The notes under the pieces: generated by a model
Databases searched by the model: none
What the model was told of the DNA's origin: nothing
The model's input: the letters and a program-made list of their open reading frames with translations, nothing else
Assembly (NCBI RefSeq): GCF_000007905.1
Contig: NC_004917.1
Coordinates: 1,302,001-1,366,000 of the forward strand
Source of the DNA: Helicobacter hepaticus ATCC 51449
Lineage (GTDB): Bacteria > Campylobacterota > Campylobacteria > Campylobacterales > Helicobacteraceae
DNA length: 64,000 nt
Reading direction: 5' to 3'
Shown here: piece by piece, positions 48,706 through 58,015 of the stretch
Position numbering within the stretch: position 1 is the stretch's first letter
Layout: each line of letters begins with the position of its first letter
Made by a program: the position numbers and the translations under genes

Positions 48706-51566
48706 GCGTGTTCTTTGTTAATATAGCGTGAATAGATATAAGAGAGTAAGAGAAAAACAATGCCCATAAAGATAAAAAGCACAATCTTAGCAATTCCACC
48801 AAAAGAGCTTGTATCAAGTAAAAAGACTTTTGAGGTAGCAAGGATAAATAAGAGAAGGGAGTAGATTCTAAAAATCTTTATATGCTTTTTGATGTAGAAG
48901 TATAAAAGTATTACTCCACTTAGCACTAAAGTTACCGAATAAGCGTAGTTTTGCAAAGGAAAGATAAGCCAAAAATCCCAATTAATTGTGCTATCGGGTA
49001 TGTGTATCAAATCTCCTAAAAAATGATATACATAGAATCCGTAAGCTACTCCAAAAAATAGCACTATAAGCCCGAGTGCGAAAATAAGGCTATAATTTAC
49101 ATAAAGGATAGCAGAAATGATGTGCTTATAATCTTTTTTAAACATATAATCTTGTGTTTGAAAATATGTAAATATGCTTTGGAAGTGCCACGCGATAAGA
49201 AGGCAACCTATTAATCCAACAAGTAAAAGAGCCATATCATAAAGATTCCAATGAGGGATAAGCATTATAAGTGGATTATACGCAAATATACCAAGAATAA
49301 CCACATCATAATAAAACTTCACACATAAAAAGCCTACTATAAAAATATAAGCCTGTTGTGCCTTTATGCTTAGTGTGTTAATTGCAGATAAATATTTTCC
49401 CATAATAAGTGCCAAAAACCCAATACACAATGTGCTTAGAGGATATGAGATAAGATGATGTCCAAAAAGATGAATAGAGCATAGATCCTGCACAATTAAA
49501 ATTGCACTTATGCAGCAAATGCTCAATAAGATGATATTGACATAGGTGTGAAATGCGTAAGATTTATTTTTTAAAATAAAAAGCAAAATCGCACAAGAGC
49601 CAAGAGAGAGTAAAAGAGTGCTAAAATGATAGTGCATAGTTTTTCCAAATAAGGCGGATAATGTAATAAATATATTTGGATTTGGAGAGTAAATGCTTAC
49701 CGAATCAATATCAATATAAAACAATCCCTCTTTTGAGAAGACATTTGCTAATATCCCAAGAGTGATAAAAATATATTCAAAATATGCAATATTGCGTTTG
49801 AGAATCTGCCCACCTAGATATGCAAGTATCAGCCCACTACTTACCCATATCACAAAAGGCATATTACTTAAATTAAGTGCCCCTATAACACATAAAATGC
49901 TATAAAACAACAAAAGATAATCAAGGCTTTTTGCCTTTGCCCATTCTGTGTTGATATGTTTGTAAATATAGCTATATGCAAAAATAATCATTGCAAACCA
50001 TACGCTATATACATACAATACATCTTTGTTATGTATATCCATCATTATGCTAAATCCACATACAACCATAAATTGCAGCCACAGATAAAGAATCTTATGC
50101 TTAAATATGAAGAGATACACAGAGATAAAGCTCATAAATATGATACAAAAGGGCAAAAATGGCGCATTGTCTAATTTTAATAAAAGAGCTACGACTGAGA
50201 GAAAAGTCGCTATCAAAGGAGTATGGAGCACAAATGAACTCAGATTTTTTAGCATACAAGGGATAAGCAATGTCAATACACAAAGCACAGCTAAAAAAGC
50301 GTATTCTACAAAAGAAAAAGTTATAGCCATATCATCCCACCCAAAAAGACAGACCACAAAGCATACAGGAGAGAGAATACTAAAGGCAATAAAGTTATTA
50401 TACACAGGAGATTCTCTAAGGGTGTGAAATTTTGCAAGTAAAAGTATATTGCTTAAAAACATACCGACACAGAGCAAAAATGCTATGAATAAATCACTCT
50501 TGCTCATAGTGTAAAATATTATAAAGTGTAAGCTAAAGAGAGCCATAAGGATATTTGCAAGCACTATTAAGTATATAAGTTGAGGCTTAGATTGAGCATA
50601 TCGTAGCACACAATACATACTTATGATATAAAATATTCCTAAATAGCCAAAGAGAAAAGGTGCGTTATAATATCCACTTGAGAGCAAAATAGGCGTTGCA
50701 AAGCCTCCAAGTAATCCAAAAATACCAATAATCACACCAAAACGCACACTTAAGCCTAATCCTATAAGTGCAATGAGACTTAAAGTTATGAGCGTAAAAA
50801 AATCACCAAAAAAGCCATAAATCTTAAAGCCTCCATAAAAACTAAAAAATAGCACTACGAGTGAAGAACCAACAAGTGTTTGAGCAATTATTTGCAATGT
50901 TAAATGCGGCAAAGAAAAATATGAAGTAGAGGTCTTGAGAGGTTGAGGTTGTATGTTAGCAATGCGCCTTAAATGGTGGAGTGCAAGGTTATAGATTCTA
51001 TAAAAAATGCTATGATGTTGGAGATAGTGTAAAGATATGCCACTTACAAAAAGGATAATGCCAAATCCTATACAAAGGCTTATGCGCACAGCAGGTGTGA
51101 GCAAATTATGTTCGAGGCTATAACGAATAAGAAAAAAGGCTGCAAAAATAAAGAAAATTCCCGCTAAAAATACCATTACCCTTTGTGTAAAGAGCCATTC
51201 AAAATCAAAAAAGTCTTTTTTCTTAAGGGATTGTGATTGGAGTATTTGTGTGGGTTTTAAAGTATCTTTTGGTATTTTTGTAGTAGATTGAGAATGCGTA
51301 TAAGCAGCAGCTTCTTGTAATATGTGTGTTTGTGGAGTATGATGAGATAAGCTTTGTGAAATGATATTTTTATCTGTAGATTGTTTTAATGAAGTTTCGC
51401 CTTGTTGAGCTTGTTTTAAAGCAGCTTTAAGGGTGGTAATTTGTGCATTGAGTGTGATTAAATGCTCTTGTAGTTTTTTTGTAGAAAAATATGCTATAAG
51501 TCCGGCAATACTCCCACATACTAAGAGAATAAGAAATAAGATTGTCAAAAGAATAAGAAGTGTCAT
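48702..51566 (-). CDS. Large polytopic membrane protein, DUF2339 family
   Basis: A 954-residue protein with an N-terminal membrane helix, a coiled-coil and Gln/Ser-rich stretch (about residues 30-115), and then at least twenty hydrophobic segments to the end. The motif FDFEWLFTQRVMVFLAGIFF and AVRISLCIGFGIILF after the first helices is typical of DUF2339, a family without a known function. AT-rich, Phe/Ile/Tyr-rich codons are as expected for a membrane protein. It starts 3 bp downstream of trpA on the same strand and converges on the Dsb-like gene. Confidence 0.85.
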   Translation of the reverse strand: MTLLILLTILFLILLVCGSIAGLIAYFSTKKLQEHLITLNAQITTLKAALKQAQQGETSLKQSTDKNIISQSLSHHTPQTHILQEAAAYTHSQSTTKIPKDTLKPTQILQSQSLKKKDFFDFEWLFTQRVMVFLAGIFFIFAAFFLIRYSLEHNLLTPAVRISLCIGFGIILFVSGISLHYLQHHSIFYRIYNLALHHLRRIANIQPQPLKTSTSYFSLPHLTLQIIAQTLVGSSLVVLFFSFYGGFKIYGFFGDFFTLITLSLIALIGLGLSVRFGVIIGIFGLLGGFATPILLSSGYYNAPFLFGYLGIFYIISMYCVLRYAQSKPQLIYLIVLANILMALFSLHFIIFYTMSKSDLFIAFLLCVGMFLSNILLLAKFHTLRESPVYNNFIAFSILSPVCFVVCLFGWDDMAITFSFVEYAFLAVLCVLTLLIPCMLKNLSSFVLHTPLIATFLSVVALLLKLDNAPFLPFCIIFMSFISVYLFIFKHKILYLWLQFMVVCGFSIMMDIHNKDVLYVYSVWFAMIIFAYSYIYKHINTEWAKAKSLDYLLLFYSILCVIGALNLSNMPFVIWVSSGLILAYLGGQILKRNIAYFEYIFITLGILANVFSKEGLFYIDIDSVSIYSPNPNIFITLSALFGKTMHYHFSTLLLSLGSCAILLFILKNKSYAFHTYVNIILLSICCISAILIVQDLCSIHLFGHHLISYPLSTLCIGFLALIMGKYLSAINTLSIKAQQAYIFIVGFLCVKFYYDVVILGIFAYNPLIMLIPHWNLYDMALLLVGLIGCLLIAWHFQSIFTYFQTQDYMFKKDYKHIISAILYVNYSLIFALGLIVLFFGVAYGFYVYHFLGDLIHIPDSTINWDFWLIFPLQNYAYSVTLVLSGVILLYFYIKKHIKIFRIYSLLLFILATSKVFLLDTSSFGGIAKIVLFIFMGIVFLLLSYIYSRYINKEHA

Positions 51567-51569
51567 TTT

Positions 51570-52373
51570 TTACTCATTTATATCCCAACCCATTAGCATT
51601 TGTGCGTGTGCTTGAAGTTTGTGCATATAATCTTGTGGGCTAAGTTGAGATTGTGTGCTAAGCTCGCTAATAAATCGCACAAAATAACTTCCTGCCACAA
51701 TAATATCTACTTTATCTTTTAGTGCTGCTACTTGTTCGTAGGAATTTATCCCAAAGCCAAGTGCAATAGGTTTTTTGCAGTGCTTTTGAATAAGCCTTAT
51801 CCACTCAAAAAGTGCTTTATCAATATGTGTTTTTTCCCCAGTAATCCCAGCACGTGCCACGACATATACGATTTCATCGCTGATTTTTGCAATTTTTTTA
51901 ATCCGTGATATGCTTACTTTTGGAGCAATAAGAGAGATAATGCGGATATGATGTTTTTTGGCTAAAATGCGGAGAGATTCATCAGATTCTATAGGTAAAT
52001 CAGGTGCGATTATACCCCATACACCGCATTTTTTAGCTTCTTTGATGAATGCTTCAATGCCATAATGAAAAATAAGATTAGCATAAGTCATAATAATAAG
52101 TCGTGTGGGCTGCTTGTTGTCTTGGTTTATGTGTTGGGAGAGCGTGTGGAGTAGCTTAAAACCTTGAGCAACTTTGAATCCTTGCGCTATGCTTTTATTG
52201 CACGCCTCTTCAATAACTCTTCCATCGGCGTTTGGGTCAGAAAATGGAAACTGCACTTCAAGATAACTCGCTCCGGCTTGGCAAATACCAAGTGCCGCAT
52301 ATAAGCTTGATTCAAAGCTTGGATAACCTGCAATGATATGTCCCATAAGCTGTGGCTTTGGTTGTGCGCTCAA
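51570..52373 (-). CDS. trpA: Tryptophan synthase alpha subunit
   Basis: Cleaves indole-3-glycerol phosphate and channels indole to TrpB. It is 267 residues from a TTG at 52373, which has GGAGG five bases upstream; the open frame reaches 52415 but the extension is not family-like. AGASYLEVQFPFSDPNADGR has the catalytic Glu and Asp in the family's PFSDP context, and VARAGITGEKTHIDKALFEW follows. The usual T-A-G-x-P at the start reads IIAGYPS. It is transcribed away from trpB, whereas most bacteria have trpBA in one operon. A minus-strand TTGACA (52410-52415) and TATAAT (52390-52395) lie upstream with a short 14-base spacer. Confidence 0.92.
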   Translation of the reverse strand: MSAQPKPQLMGHIIAGYPSFESSLYAALGICQAGASYLEVQFPFSDPNADGRVIEEACNKSIAQGFKVAQGFKLLHTLSQHINQDNKQPTRLIIMTYANLIFHYGIEAFIKEAKKCGVWGIIAPDLPIESDESLRILAKKHHIRIISLIAPKVSISRIKKIAKISDEIVYVVARAGITGEKTHIDKALFEWIRLIQKHCKKPIALGFGINSYEQVAALKDKVDIIVAGSYFVRFISELSTQSQLSPQDYMHKLQAHAQMLMGWDINE

Positions 52374-52475
52374 AGAATCCTCCAAAATGATTATAAAAGT
52401 TAAAGAAAGTGTCAATTATACTATAATTTTGTTTAAAAAGAATGTTATTTAAAGTGAAGCTAATGCGTTTTTTTC

Positions 52476-52481
52476 TATAAT
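52476..52481 (+). promoter_or_regulatory. Possible -10 box for trpB
   Basis: TATAAT in TTTCTATAATCTC, 36 bases before the trpB ATG, in the 144-bp gap between divergent trpA and trpB. No attenuator, leader peptide rich in Trp, or clear operator was seen in this gap. Confidence 0.4.
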
Positions 52482-52517
52482 CTCAGCTACTTTCAAATTA
52501 AAGAGTGGCGTGTAATA

Positions 52518-53780
52518 ATGAAAAAGAAAATATTTACAGAATCTAAAAATGGTTATTTTGGGGAAGCAAAAGGTGGTAATCACGCTTTTGGTGGGCAATA
52601 TATCCCTGAAATTTTGCTTCCGGCTTTAAAAGAATTGGAAAAAGCATATCATGGCGTGTTTGTGAGTAAAGCATATAAAAAGGAGCTTAAAAGCTTATTC
52701 AAGCATTTTGTGGGACGTCCAACACCGCTTATTTATGCTCATAATGCTTCAAAGATTCTCAAAAATGATATTTATTTGAAGTTTGAAGGTTTAGCAAATA
52801 CAGGGGCGCACAAGATTAATAATGCTCTAGGACAAGTGCTTTTAGCAAAGCATATGAAGAAAAAACGTGTGATTGCCGAGACAGGAGCGGGACAGCACGG
52901 ATTAGCCACAGCAGCAGCTTGTGCACGTTTGGGTTTAGAGTGTGAAATTTTTATGGGTGAGATAGATATAGCACGACAGCGTCCCAATGTCTTTAATATG
53001 GAACTTTTTGGCGCAAAAGTCCATAGTGTCAGCAGTGGAAGCAAGACGCTTAAAGATGCAGTTAATGAGGCTTTGCGTGAGTGGAGTAAAAGAAGTGATG
53101 ATAGCTTTTATGTGCTAGGAAGCGCACTTGGACCTTATCCATATCCTGATATTGTGCGAGATTTGCAGAGTGTGATAAGTAAAGAGCTTAAGAAGCAAAC
53201 AAAGGCTTATTTTAGCTCCTTGCCTGATATTTTGGTAGCTTGTGTGGGTGGAGGAAGCAATGCTATGGGATTTTTTACTCATTATCTCAAAGAAGAGCGT
53301 GTGCGACTTATTGGCGTTGAAGCTGGAGGTATAGGAGATAAAGAGGGGGAAAATGCTATTAGGATTAATACAATAAATGCAAGTGAAGGCATTGCACAGG
53401 GCTATAAAAGCTTGTTTTTGCAAGATAAAGATGGGCAGCTTAGTGATACGCATTCTATTTCGGCAGGACTTGATTATGCGGGGATTGGACCTCAATTAGC
53501 ACATTTGTATGAGGTTGGACGTGTGGAATTTCAATCTGCCACAGATAAAGAGGCTTTAGAAGCACTTAGCTTTTTTGCTCAATATGAGGGCATTATTCCC
53601 GCTTTAGAATCTAGCCACGCTCTCGCTGCTGTTATACGCCTATGCAAAGATATAAAAGGCAAAAAAATTATTGCTAATATTTCCGGACGCGGCGATAAGG
53701 ATATATTTATTACTGCTAAAGCTCTTACACCTGAACATTGGAAGACATTTTTAAGCGAAGAAATCGCTCGTATAGGGTAG
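52518..53780 (+). CDS. trpB: Tryptophan synthase beta subunit
   Basis: The PLP enzyme joining indole and serine, 420 residues (most are about 390-400). ANTGAHKINNALGQ has the PLP Lys. AETGAGQHGLATA has the catalytic Glu, and VGGGSNAMGFF binds phosphate. The N-terminus has an extra stretch (NGYFGEAKGGNHAFGGQYIPE) where others read YFGEFGGQYVPE directly. The other trp genes are not in the window. Confidence 0.95.
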   Translation: MKKKIFTESKNGYFGEAKGGNHAFGGQYIPEILLPALKELEKAYHGVFVSKAYKKELKSLFKHFVGRPTPLIYAHNASKILKNDIYLKFEGLANTGAHKINNALGQVLLAKHMKKKRVIAETGAGQHGLATAAACARLGLECEIFMGEIDIARQRPNVFNMELFGAKVHSVSSGSKTLKDAVNEALREWSKRSDDSFYVLGSALGPYPYPDIVRDLQSVISKELKKQTKAYFSSLPDILVACVGGGSNAMGFFTHYLKEERVRLIGVEAGGIGDKEGENAIRINTINASEGIAQGYKSLFLQDKDGQLSDTHSISAGLDYAGIGPQLAHLYEVGRVEFQSATDKEALEALSFFAQYEGIIPALESSHALAAVIRLCKDIKGKKIIANISGRGDKDIFITAKALTPEHWKTFLSEEIARIG

Positions 53781-53793
53781 ATTCTATCTTTTC

Positions 53794-54162
53794 TTATTGA
53801 GCATTGTTTTTACGAAAGCTAAGCGAGAGTGAATTTACACAATGGCGTATATTCTTAGGGGTAAAGCCCTCATTTTCAAAGATATGTCCTAAATGTCCGC
53901 CACAATGAGCGCAGATAATCTCAGTGCGCACACCATCACTATCGGGTATGCGCTTTATCGCACCTTGAATCTCATCATCAAAACTTGCCCAACCACAATG
54001 TGAAGGAAATTTTGCATTTGATTCATAAAGGGGTGTGCCACATTGCCTACAAAGATAGATTCCATTTTCAAAGCAATCTGTATAAGCACCGCTAAAAGGT
54101 GCTTCAGTGGCTTTATGTAAAAGAACTGCGCGTTCTTGCTCATTGAGTGGAGGCATTTTCAT
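53794..54162 (-). CDS. msrB: Peptide methionine-R-sulfoxide reductase
   Basis: Repairs Met-R-sulfoxide in proteins. The 122-residue protein has all family features: CRQCGTPLY and CAHCGGHLGHIF (the two zinc CxxC pairs), CGWASFDD, and the catalytic Cys in RHCVNSLSL. In H. pylori, MsrA and MsrB are fused, as I recall; here MsrB stands alone. It starts 1 bp after the LprI-like gene and is probably co-transcribed with it. No signal peptide, so cytosolic. Confidence 0.94.
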   Translation of the reverse strand: MKMPPLNEQERAVLLHKATEAPFSGAYTDCFENGIYLCRQCGTPLYESNAKFPSHCGWASFDDEIQGAIKRIPDSDGVRTEIICAHCGGHLGHIFENEGFTPKNIRHCVNSLSLSFRKNNAQ

Positions 54163-54163
54163 A

Positions 54164-55156
54164 TTAATCCTTTTTTTGAGACATAAAGACTTTTTGCACT
54201 GCTTTGTTTATATTTTCTTCTTCATATCTTGGAAAAGGATAGTCTAATTCACCAAATCTCTCCTCCATAACATTTTTTATACATTTCTTATCATCGCTGC
54301 AAGATTCTCTGTTTTTTAAATACGTTCTTTGAGTATTTAAAAGCTTTTTAAGCAGAAGGGATTTTTGTGTCTCTAACTCTTGTTGTAGAGTGTTTATAAG
54401 CTTTAAATCTAGCTCATTGATAGATACTTCATTATTTTTATCTGTGTATAGCGTTAATTCTTCTAAGGCGAGATTCTTTATATATTCTCTTGCACCAAGA
54501 TACAAGACATTATTTATCCTATCGTCATTTGCTAGAGAGGGGTCAGAACAAATGCTCTTTTCACTCGCACTTCTTGCATTTGTGCAGTCAAATCCGGCTT
54601 TAAGCTTATAATATTTATCAGTGATATAATATTCTTCACCCACATCAGGCTCACATTTTTGCTCTAAAAACGCACAGGCTTTATTTACCTTTTGCTTCTC
54701 TATATTAATATATAAGTATTGAGCATCTCTTTGTGCCATAAGGGTGCATTGTGGAAAAACAGGGAATAGAATCTGTGCTTGTGTAGGGCTTAAAGGTTTT
54801 AAAAGTGCAATGGGCTCACCTTTGCTCTCATTATTTCTATAACAAGAGCCTTCATTCCCCCATTCTCTAAGTCTAGCCCCGCCATTTATCGCTTTTTCAA
54901 GTAGAAAGCCTAATTGTAAAGTATTTTTATTGTGCTTGAGAATCTTTATACTAAAAAAGTTGCTGCTTAGCCTTGAAGTGCCAGAAAGTGGCGCATAGAA
55001 ATAATCACTTGCAAAAAATTCCCCTATGTCGCTCCAAGATTTTAAATAAGGATTAGTCTGTTTTAAAGTGCTGTCCTTTTGACTTGCGAGGCTAGAAGTT
55101 GCTAAAAATATCACTGCAAACAAAGAGATTGTTAAAAAATAATGCTTATTATTCAA
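54164..55156 (-). CDS. Periplasmic protein with an LprI-like (DUF1311) domain
   Basis: A 330-residue protein with a signal peptide (FLTISLFAVIFLATSSLA). The first 180 residues have no recognised domain. The C-terminal part from about 192 (GFDCTNARSASEKSICSDPS) shows the LprI/DUF1311 pattern of Cys-containing helical hairpins, continuing to SCSDDKKCIKNVMEERF. LprI of Mycobacterium inhibits lysozyme, so a lysozyme-resistance role is possible but is inference. A hydrophobic lipobox is not obvious. It is followed by msrB after 1 bp. Confidence 0.7.
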   Translation of the reverse strand: MNNKHYFLTISLFAVIFLATSSLASQKDSTLKQTNPYLKSWSDIGEFFASDYFYAPLSGTSRLSSNFFSIKILKHNKNTLQLGFLLEKAINGGARLREWGNEGSCYRNNESKGEPIALLKPLSPTQAQILFPVFPQCTLMAQRDAQYLYINIEKQKVNKACAFLEQKCEPDVGEEYYITDKYYKLKAGFDCTNARSASEKSICSDPSLANDDRINNVLYLGAREYIKNLALEELTLYTDKNNEVSINELDLKLINTLQQELETQKSLLLKKLLNTQRTYLKNRESCSDDKKCIKNVMEERFGELDYPFPRYEEENINKAVQKVFMSQKKD

Positions 55157-55258
55157 GCGGACTCCTTTTAGCTCTATTGTGCCTTGTGCTTCTTGAATAG
55201 TATTTTACCAAAAAATAGTTACGATTCCTTGCGCATAACTTTCAAGTTTATTGTAAAA

Positions 55259-55264
55259 TATAAT
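55259..55264 (+). promoter_or_regulatory. -10 box of the defence locus (hsdR promoter)
   Basis: TATAAT at 55259-55264 in an AT-rich segment, 22 bases before the TTG chosen as the hsdR start. The position fits a short 5' leader and argues against the earlier ATG at 55184, which would place the promoter inside the gene. Confidence 0.55.
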
Positions 55265-55285
55265 AAAGCAATTCAAAGGGGAATC

Positions 55286-58006
55286 TTGGATAAACCAGAG
55301 CAAAAAGCAAGAGAAGAGATTGATAAGCTTTTATCACTAGCGGGATTTGAGTTAAGAGATTTTAAGGATTACGCTTTAGGGGATTCCACTCCCAATGCAG
55401 CACGCAATCTCGCCATAAAAGAATTTATCCTAAAAAATGGCACAAGGGCGGATTATATACTATTTGTCGCGGGTAAGGCGTGTGGAGTGATAGAGGCGAA
55501 AAAAATTTCTTTGTCTCTAAGTGGGGCGGAAAATCAAGCCAAAAATTATGCTTATACTCTTCCCGCGCATATTCCCTCTTTTCAAGGTATGTTGCCCTTT
55601 GTTTATGTCAGCAATGCGAGTGAAATTTATTTTACAGATTTGCGCGAACCAAACCCACGCGCAAGGAGGATTTTTGCCTTTCATACGCCAAAAGAACTTT
55701 TAGAGAAGCTTAATTCCGATTCTTTGCGTGAGAGAATCCGACATATCCCGCCACTAAGCAGCCAAGATTCTAAAAAGCTAAGAGATTGTCAAAAAGAAGC
55801 CATAGAGGGCTTAGAAAAATCTTTGAAACAAAACAAACAAAGAGCCTTAATCCAAATGGCAACCGGTGCAGGTAAAACCTTTACCGCTTGTAATTTTGCG
55901 TATCGTCTGCTAAGCATAGCAAAAGCAAAGCGCATTTTGTTTCTTGTAGATAGAAACAATCTTGGCAAACAAGCCAAAAAAGAATTTGATAATTTCAGCC
56001 CAAGCGCAGATAAGCGGCATTTTAGCGAGATTTATAATGTGGTGCATTTAGAGACAAATCACATTCTCACAGAATCCAAAGTCGTGATTACGACAATTCA
56101 GAGGCTGTATTCTATTTTGCGTGGAGAGAGTGAGTTTGATAGCGCAAACGAGGAACACTCCGCCTTTGAAAATGAGGATAAAGAAACAAAAGAAGTTGCC
56201 TATAATCCCAAAATTGGCATTGATACCTTTGATTTTATCGTTATTGATGAATGCCACCGCAGCATTTATGGGCTGTGGCGACAGGTGCTAGAGTATTTTG
56301 ACGCATTTCTTATCGGGCTTAGCGCGACACCCTCTAAGCATACCTTAGGGTTTTTCGCTCAAAATGTTGTGGCGCAATATGACTTAGAAAAATCCATTCT
56401 TGACAAAGTCAATGTGGGCTATGAAATCTTTAGGATTAAAACGCGCATTAGCGAGCAAGGAAGCATTATTGAAGCGAATGCAGAATTTCAGATTCCATTC
56501 CGCGACAAAGACACGCGAAAAATCGGCTATGAGAGCTTAGAGGAGGATTTAGAATATTCCAAAGCAGATTTAGACCGCTCCGTGCTTGCTCCTAGCCAAA
56601 TCCGCACGATTTTAGAGACTTATAAAAACAAAGTCTTTGACCTACTTTTTCCCGAACGTGAGCGAAGCTATTTGCCTAAAACTTTGATTTTTGCCAAAGA
56701 CGATAATCACGCAGAGGAAATCGTGCGCCTTGCGCGAGAAGTGTTTAACGCAGACAATGAGTTTGCGCAAAAAATCACCTATAATATCGGCAATCAAAAC
56801 CCACACGAGCTTATCAATGCCTTTAGGCATTCCAAAAAGTTTAGAATCGCGGTTACGGTGGATATGATAGCCACAGGCACAGACATTAAGCCCTTAGAAG
56901 TGCTGATTTTTATGCGTGATGTCAAATCGGCGAGTTATTATGCGCAAATGGTTGGGCGCGGGGTGCGGAGTATCCATAATGACGATTTAAGGGCTGTTAC
57001 GCCAAATGCGGATTGTAAGACGCGTTTTTATGTGATTGACGCGGTGGGCGTGAGTGAAAGCCAAAAGATTGATTCACGCCCCTTAGAACGCAAGAAACGC
57101 TTAAGTTTAAAGGAGATTTTGCAACAGGTGCGCGAGAGTGTGGCAAAAGGTGAATATGACAAAGACGCACTTTTAAGCCTCGCTTCAAGGCTTACACGCT
57201 TAGAGTTAAGCTTAAGCAAGGAGGATAATGCGAGTTTGCAAGAACTTAATTCTAACAAAAGCCTTTGCGCACTTGCAAAAGAGATTTTAGCATTTGCGGA
57301 TTCCTTACAAGCGTTAGAGAGGGCAGAGGTGGCGCACAATCCACTAGAGATTTTTACAAATGACACATTTTGCAAGCTGCTTTTAGAGTTGGCAAAAAAG
57401 AGCAAAATTTATATTGATGAAATCTCGCAGGATTCTGTGCTTAGTGCAGAATTTGACACGCAAAAGGCGCAGAATCTCATCGCGCAATTTAATGAATTCA
57501 TTTTGCAGCATAAAGACGAAATCACCGCTCTAAGCATTATCTACTCACAAAATTACAAAAATCGCCACCTAACTTATGAGGTGATTGCAGAATTAGCGCA
57601 TAAGCTTAAGCAGGATTCTATGGATATTCCAAGCTTATGGAATGCGTATAAACTGCGTGATAAGGGCAAAGTGAGTAAGAATCCTAGCAAAAACCTAACC
57701 AACCTCATCTCCCTTGTGCGCTATGCACTCAAAATGGACACAGAGTTGCAAGATTTTGCGATTGGGGCGAATGCGCGTTATAATCTGTGGCGTGGGCGAT
57801 GTAAGAAAAAGGGCATTGCATTTAGCCCCGAGCAAGAGGCATTTTTGGAGCTTATCAAAGAATACATTATCGCAAATGGCTGTGCGGAAGTTAAGGATAT
57901 TCAAGAGATTTGCGCAGACTTAGGCGGGATTTATAGAGCAAAAGCGATTTTTAAGGAAAATTTAGGCGAACTCGTGGAGGAACTAAGCTTGGCATTGGTG
58001 GGGTAG
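55286..58006 (+). CDS. hsdR: Type I restriction enzyme, R (motor/nuclease) subunit
   Basis: The restriction subunit: translocates DNA using ATP and cuts it. 906 residues from a TTG at 55286 with AAGGGG four bases upstream. The N-terminal HSDR_N nuclease has Asp56 and EAK at 70-72. The helicase has QMATGAGKTFTA (Walker A near 193), FIVIDECHRSIYG (DEAD/H box near 321), and MVGRGVRSI (motif VI near 558). The rest (about 600-906) is the C-terminal domain that joins the M/S complex, of the EcoEI type. hamA starts 9 bp after its stop. The code is richer in GC than in hamA and hamB. Confidence 0.93.
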   Translation: MDKPEQKAREEIDKLLSLAGFELRDFKDYALGDSTPNAARNLAIKEFILKNGTRADYILFVAGKACGVIEAKKISLSLSGAENQAKNYAYTLPAHIPSFQGMLPFVYVSNASEIYFTDLREPNPRARRIFAFHTPKELLEKLNSDSLRERIRHIPPLSSQDSKKLRDCQKEAIEGLEKSLKQNKQRALIQMATGAGKTFTACNFAYRLLSIAKAKRILFLVDRNNLGKQAKKEFDNFSPSADKRHFSEIYNVVHLETNHILTESKVVITTIQRLYSILRGESEFDSANEEHSAFENEDKETKEVAYNPKIGIDTFDFIVIDECHRSIYGLWRQVLEYFDAFLIGLSATPSKHTLGFFAQNVVAQYDLEKSILDKVNVGYEIFRIKTRISEQGSIIEANAEFQIPFRDKDTRKIGYESLEEDLEYSKADLDRSVLAPSQIRTILETYKNKVFDLLFPERERSYLPKTLIFAKDDNHAEEIVRLAREVFNADNEFAQKITYNIGNQNPHELINAFRHSKKFRIAVTVDMIATGTDIKPLEVLIFMRDVKSASYYAQMVGRGVRSIHNDDLRAVTPNADCKTRFYVIDAVGVSESQKIDSRPLERKKRLSLKEILQQVRESVAKGEYDKDALLSLASRLTRLELSLSKEDNASLQELNSNKSLCALAKEILAFADSLQALERAEVAHNPLEIFTNDTFCKLLLELAKKSKIYIDEISQDSVLSAEFDTQKAQNLIAQFNEFILQHKDEITALSIIYSQNYKNRHLTYEVIAELAHKLKQDSMDIPSLWNAYKLRDKGKVSKNPSKNLTNLISLVRYALKMDTELQDFAIGANARYNLWRGRCKKKGIAFSPEQEAFLELIKEYIIANGCAEVKDIQEICADLGGIYRAKAIFKENLGELVEELSLALVG

Positions 58007-58015
58007 GAGGAAAAA

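Noticed and set aside
55184-55285. Upstream ATG for hsdR
   Set aside because: It places the likely -10 box inside the gene; TTG at 55286 has a good ribosome-binding site and fits the HsdR N-terminus.
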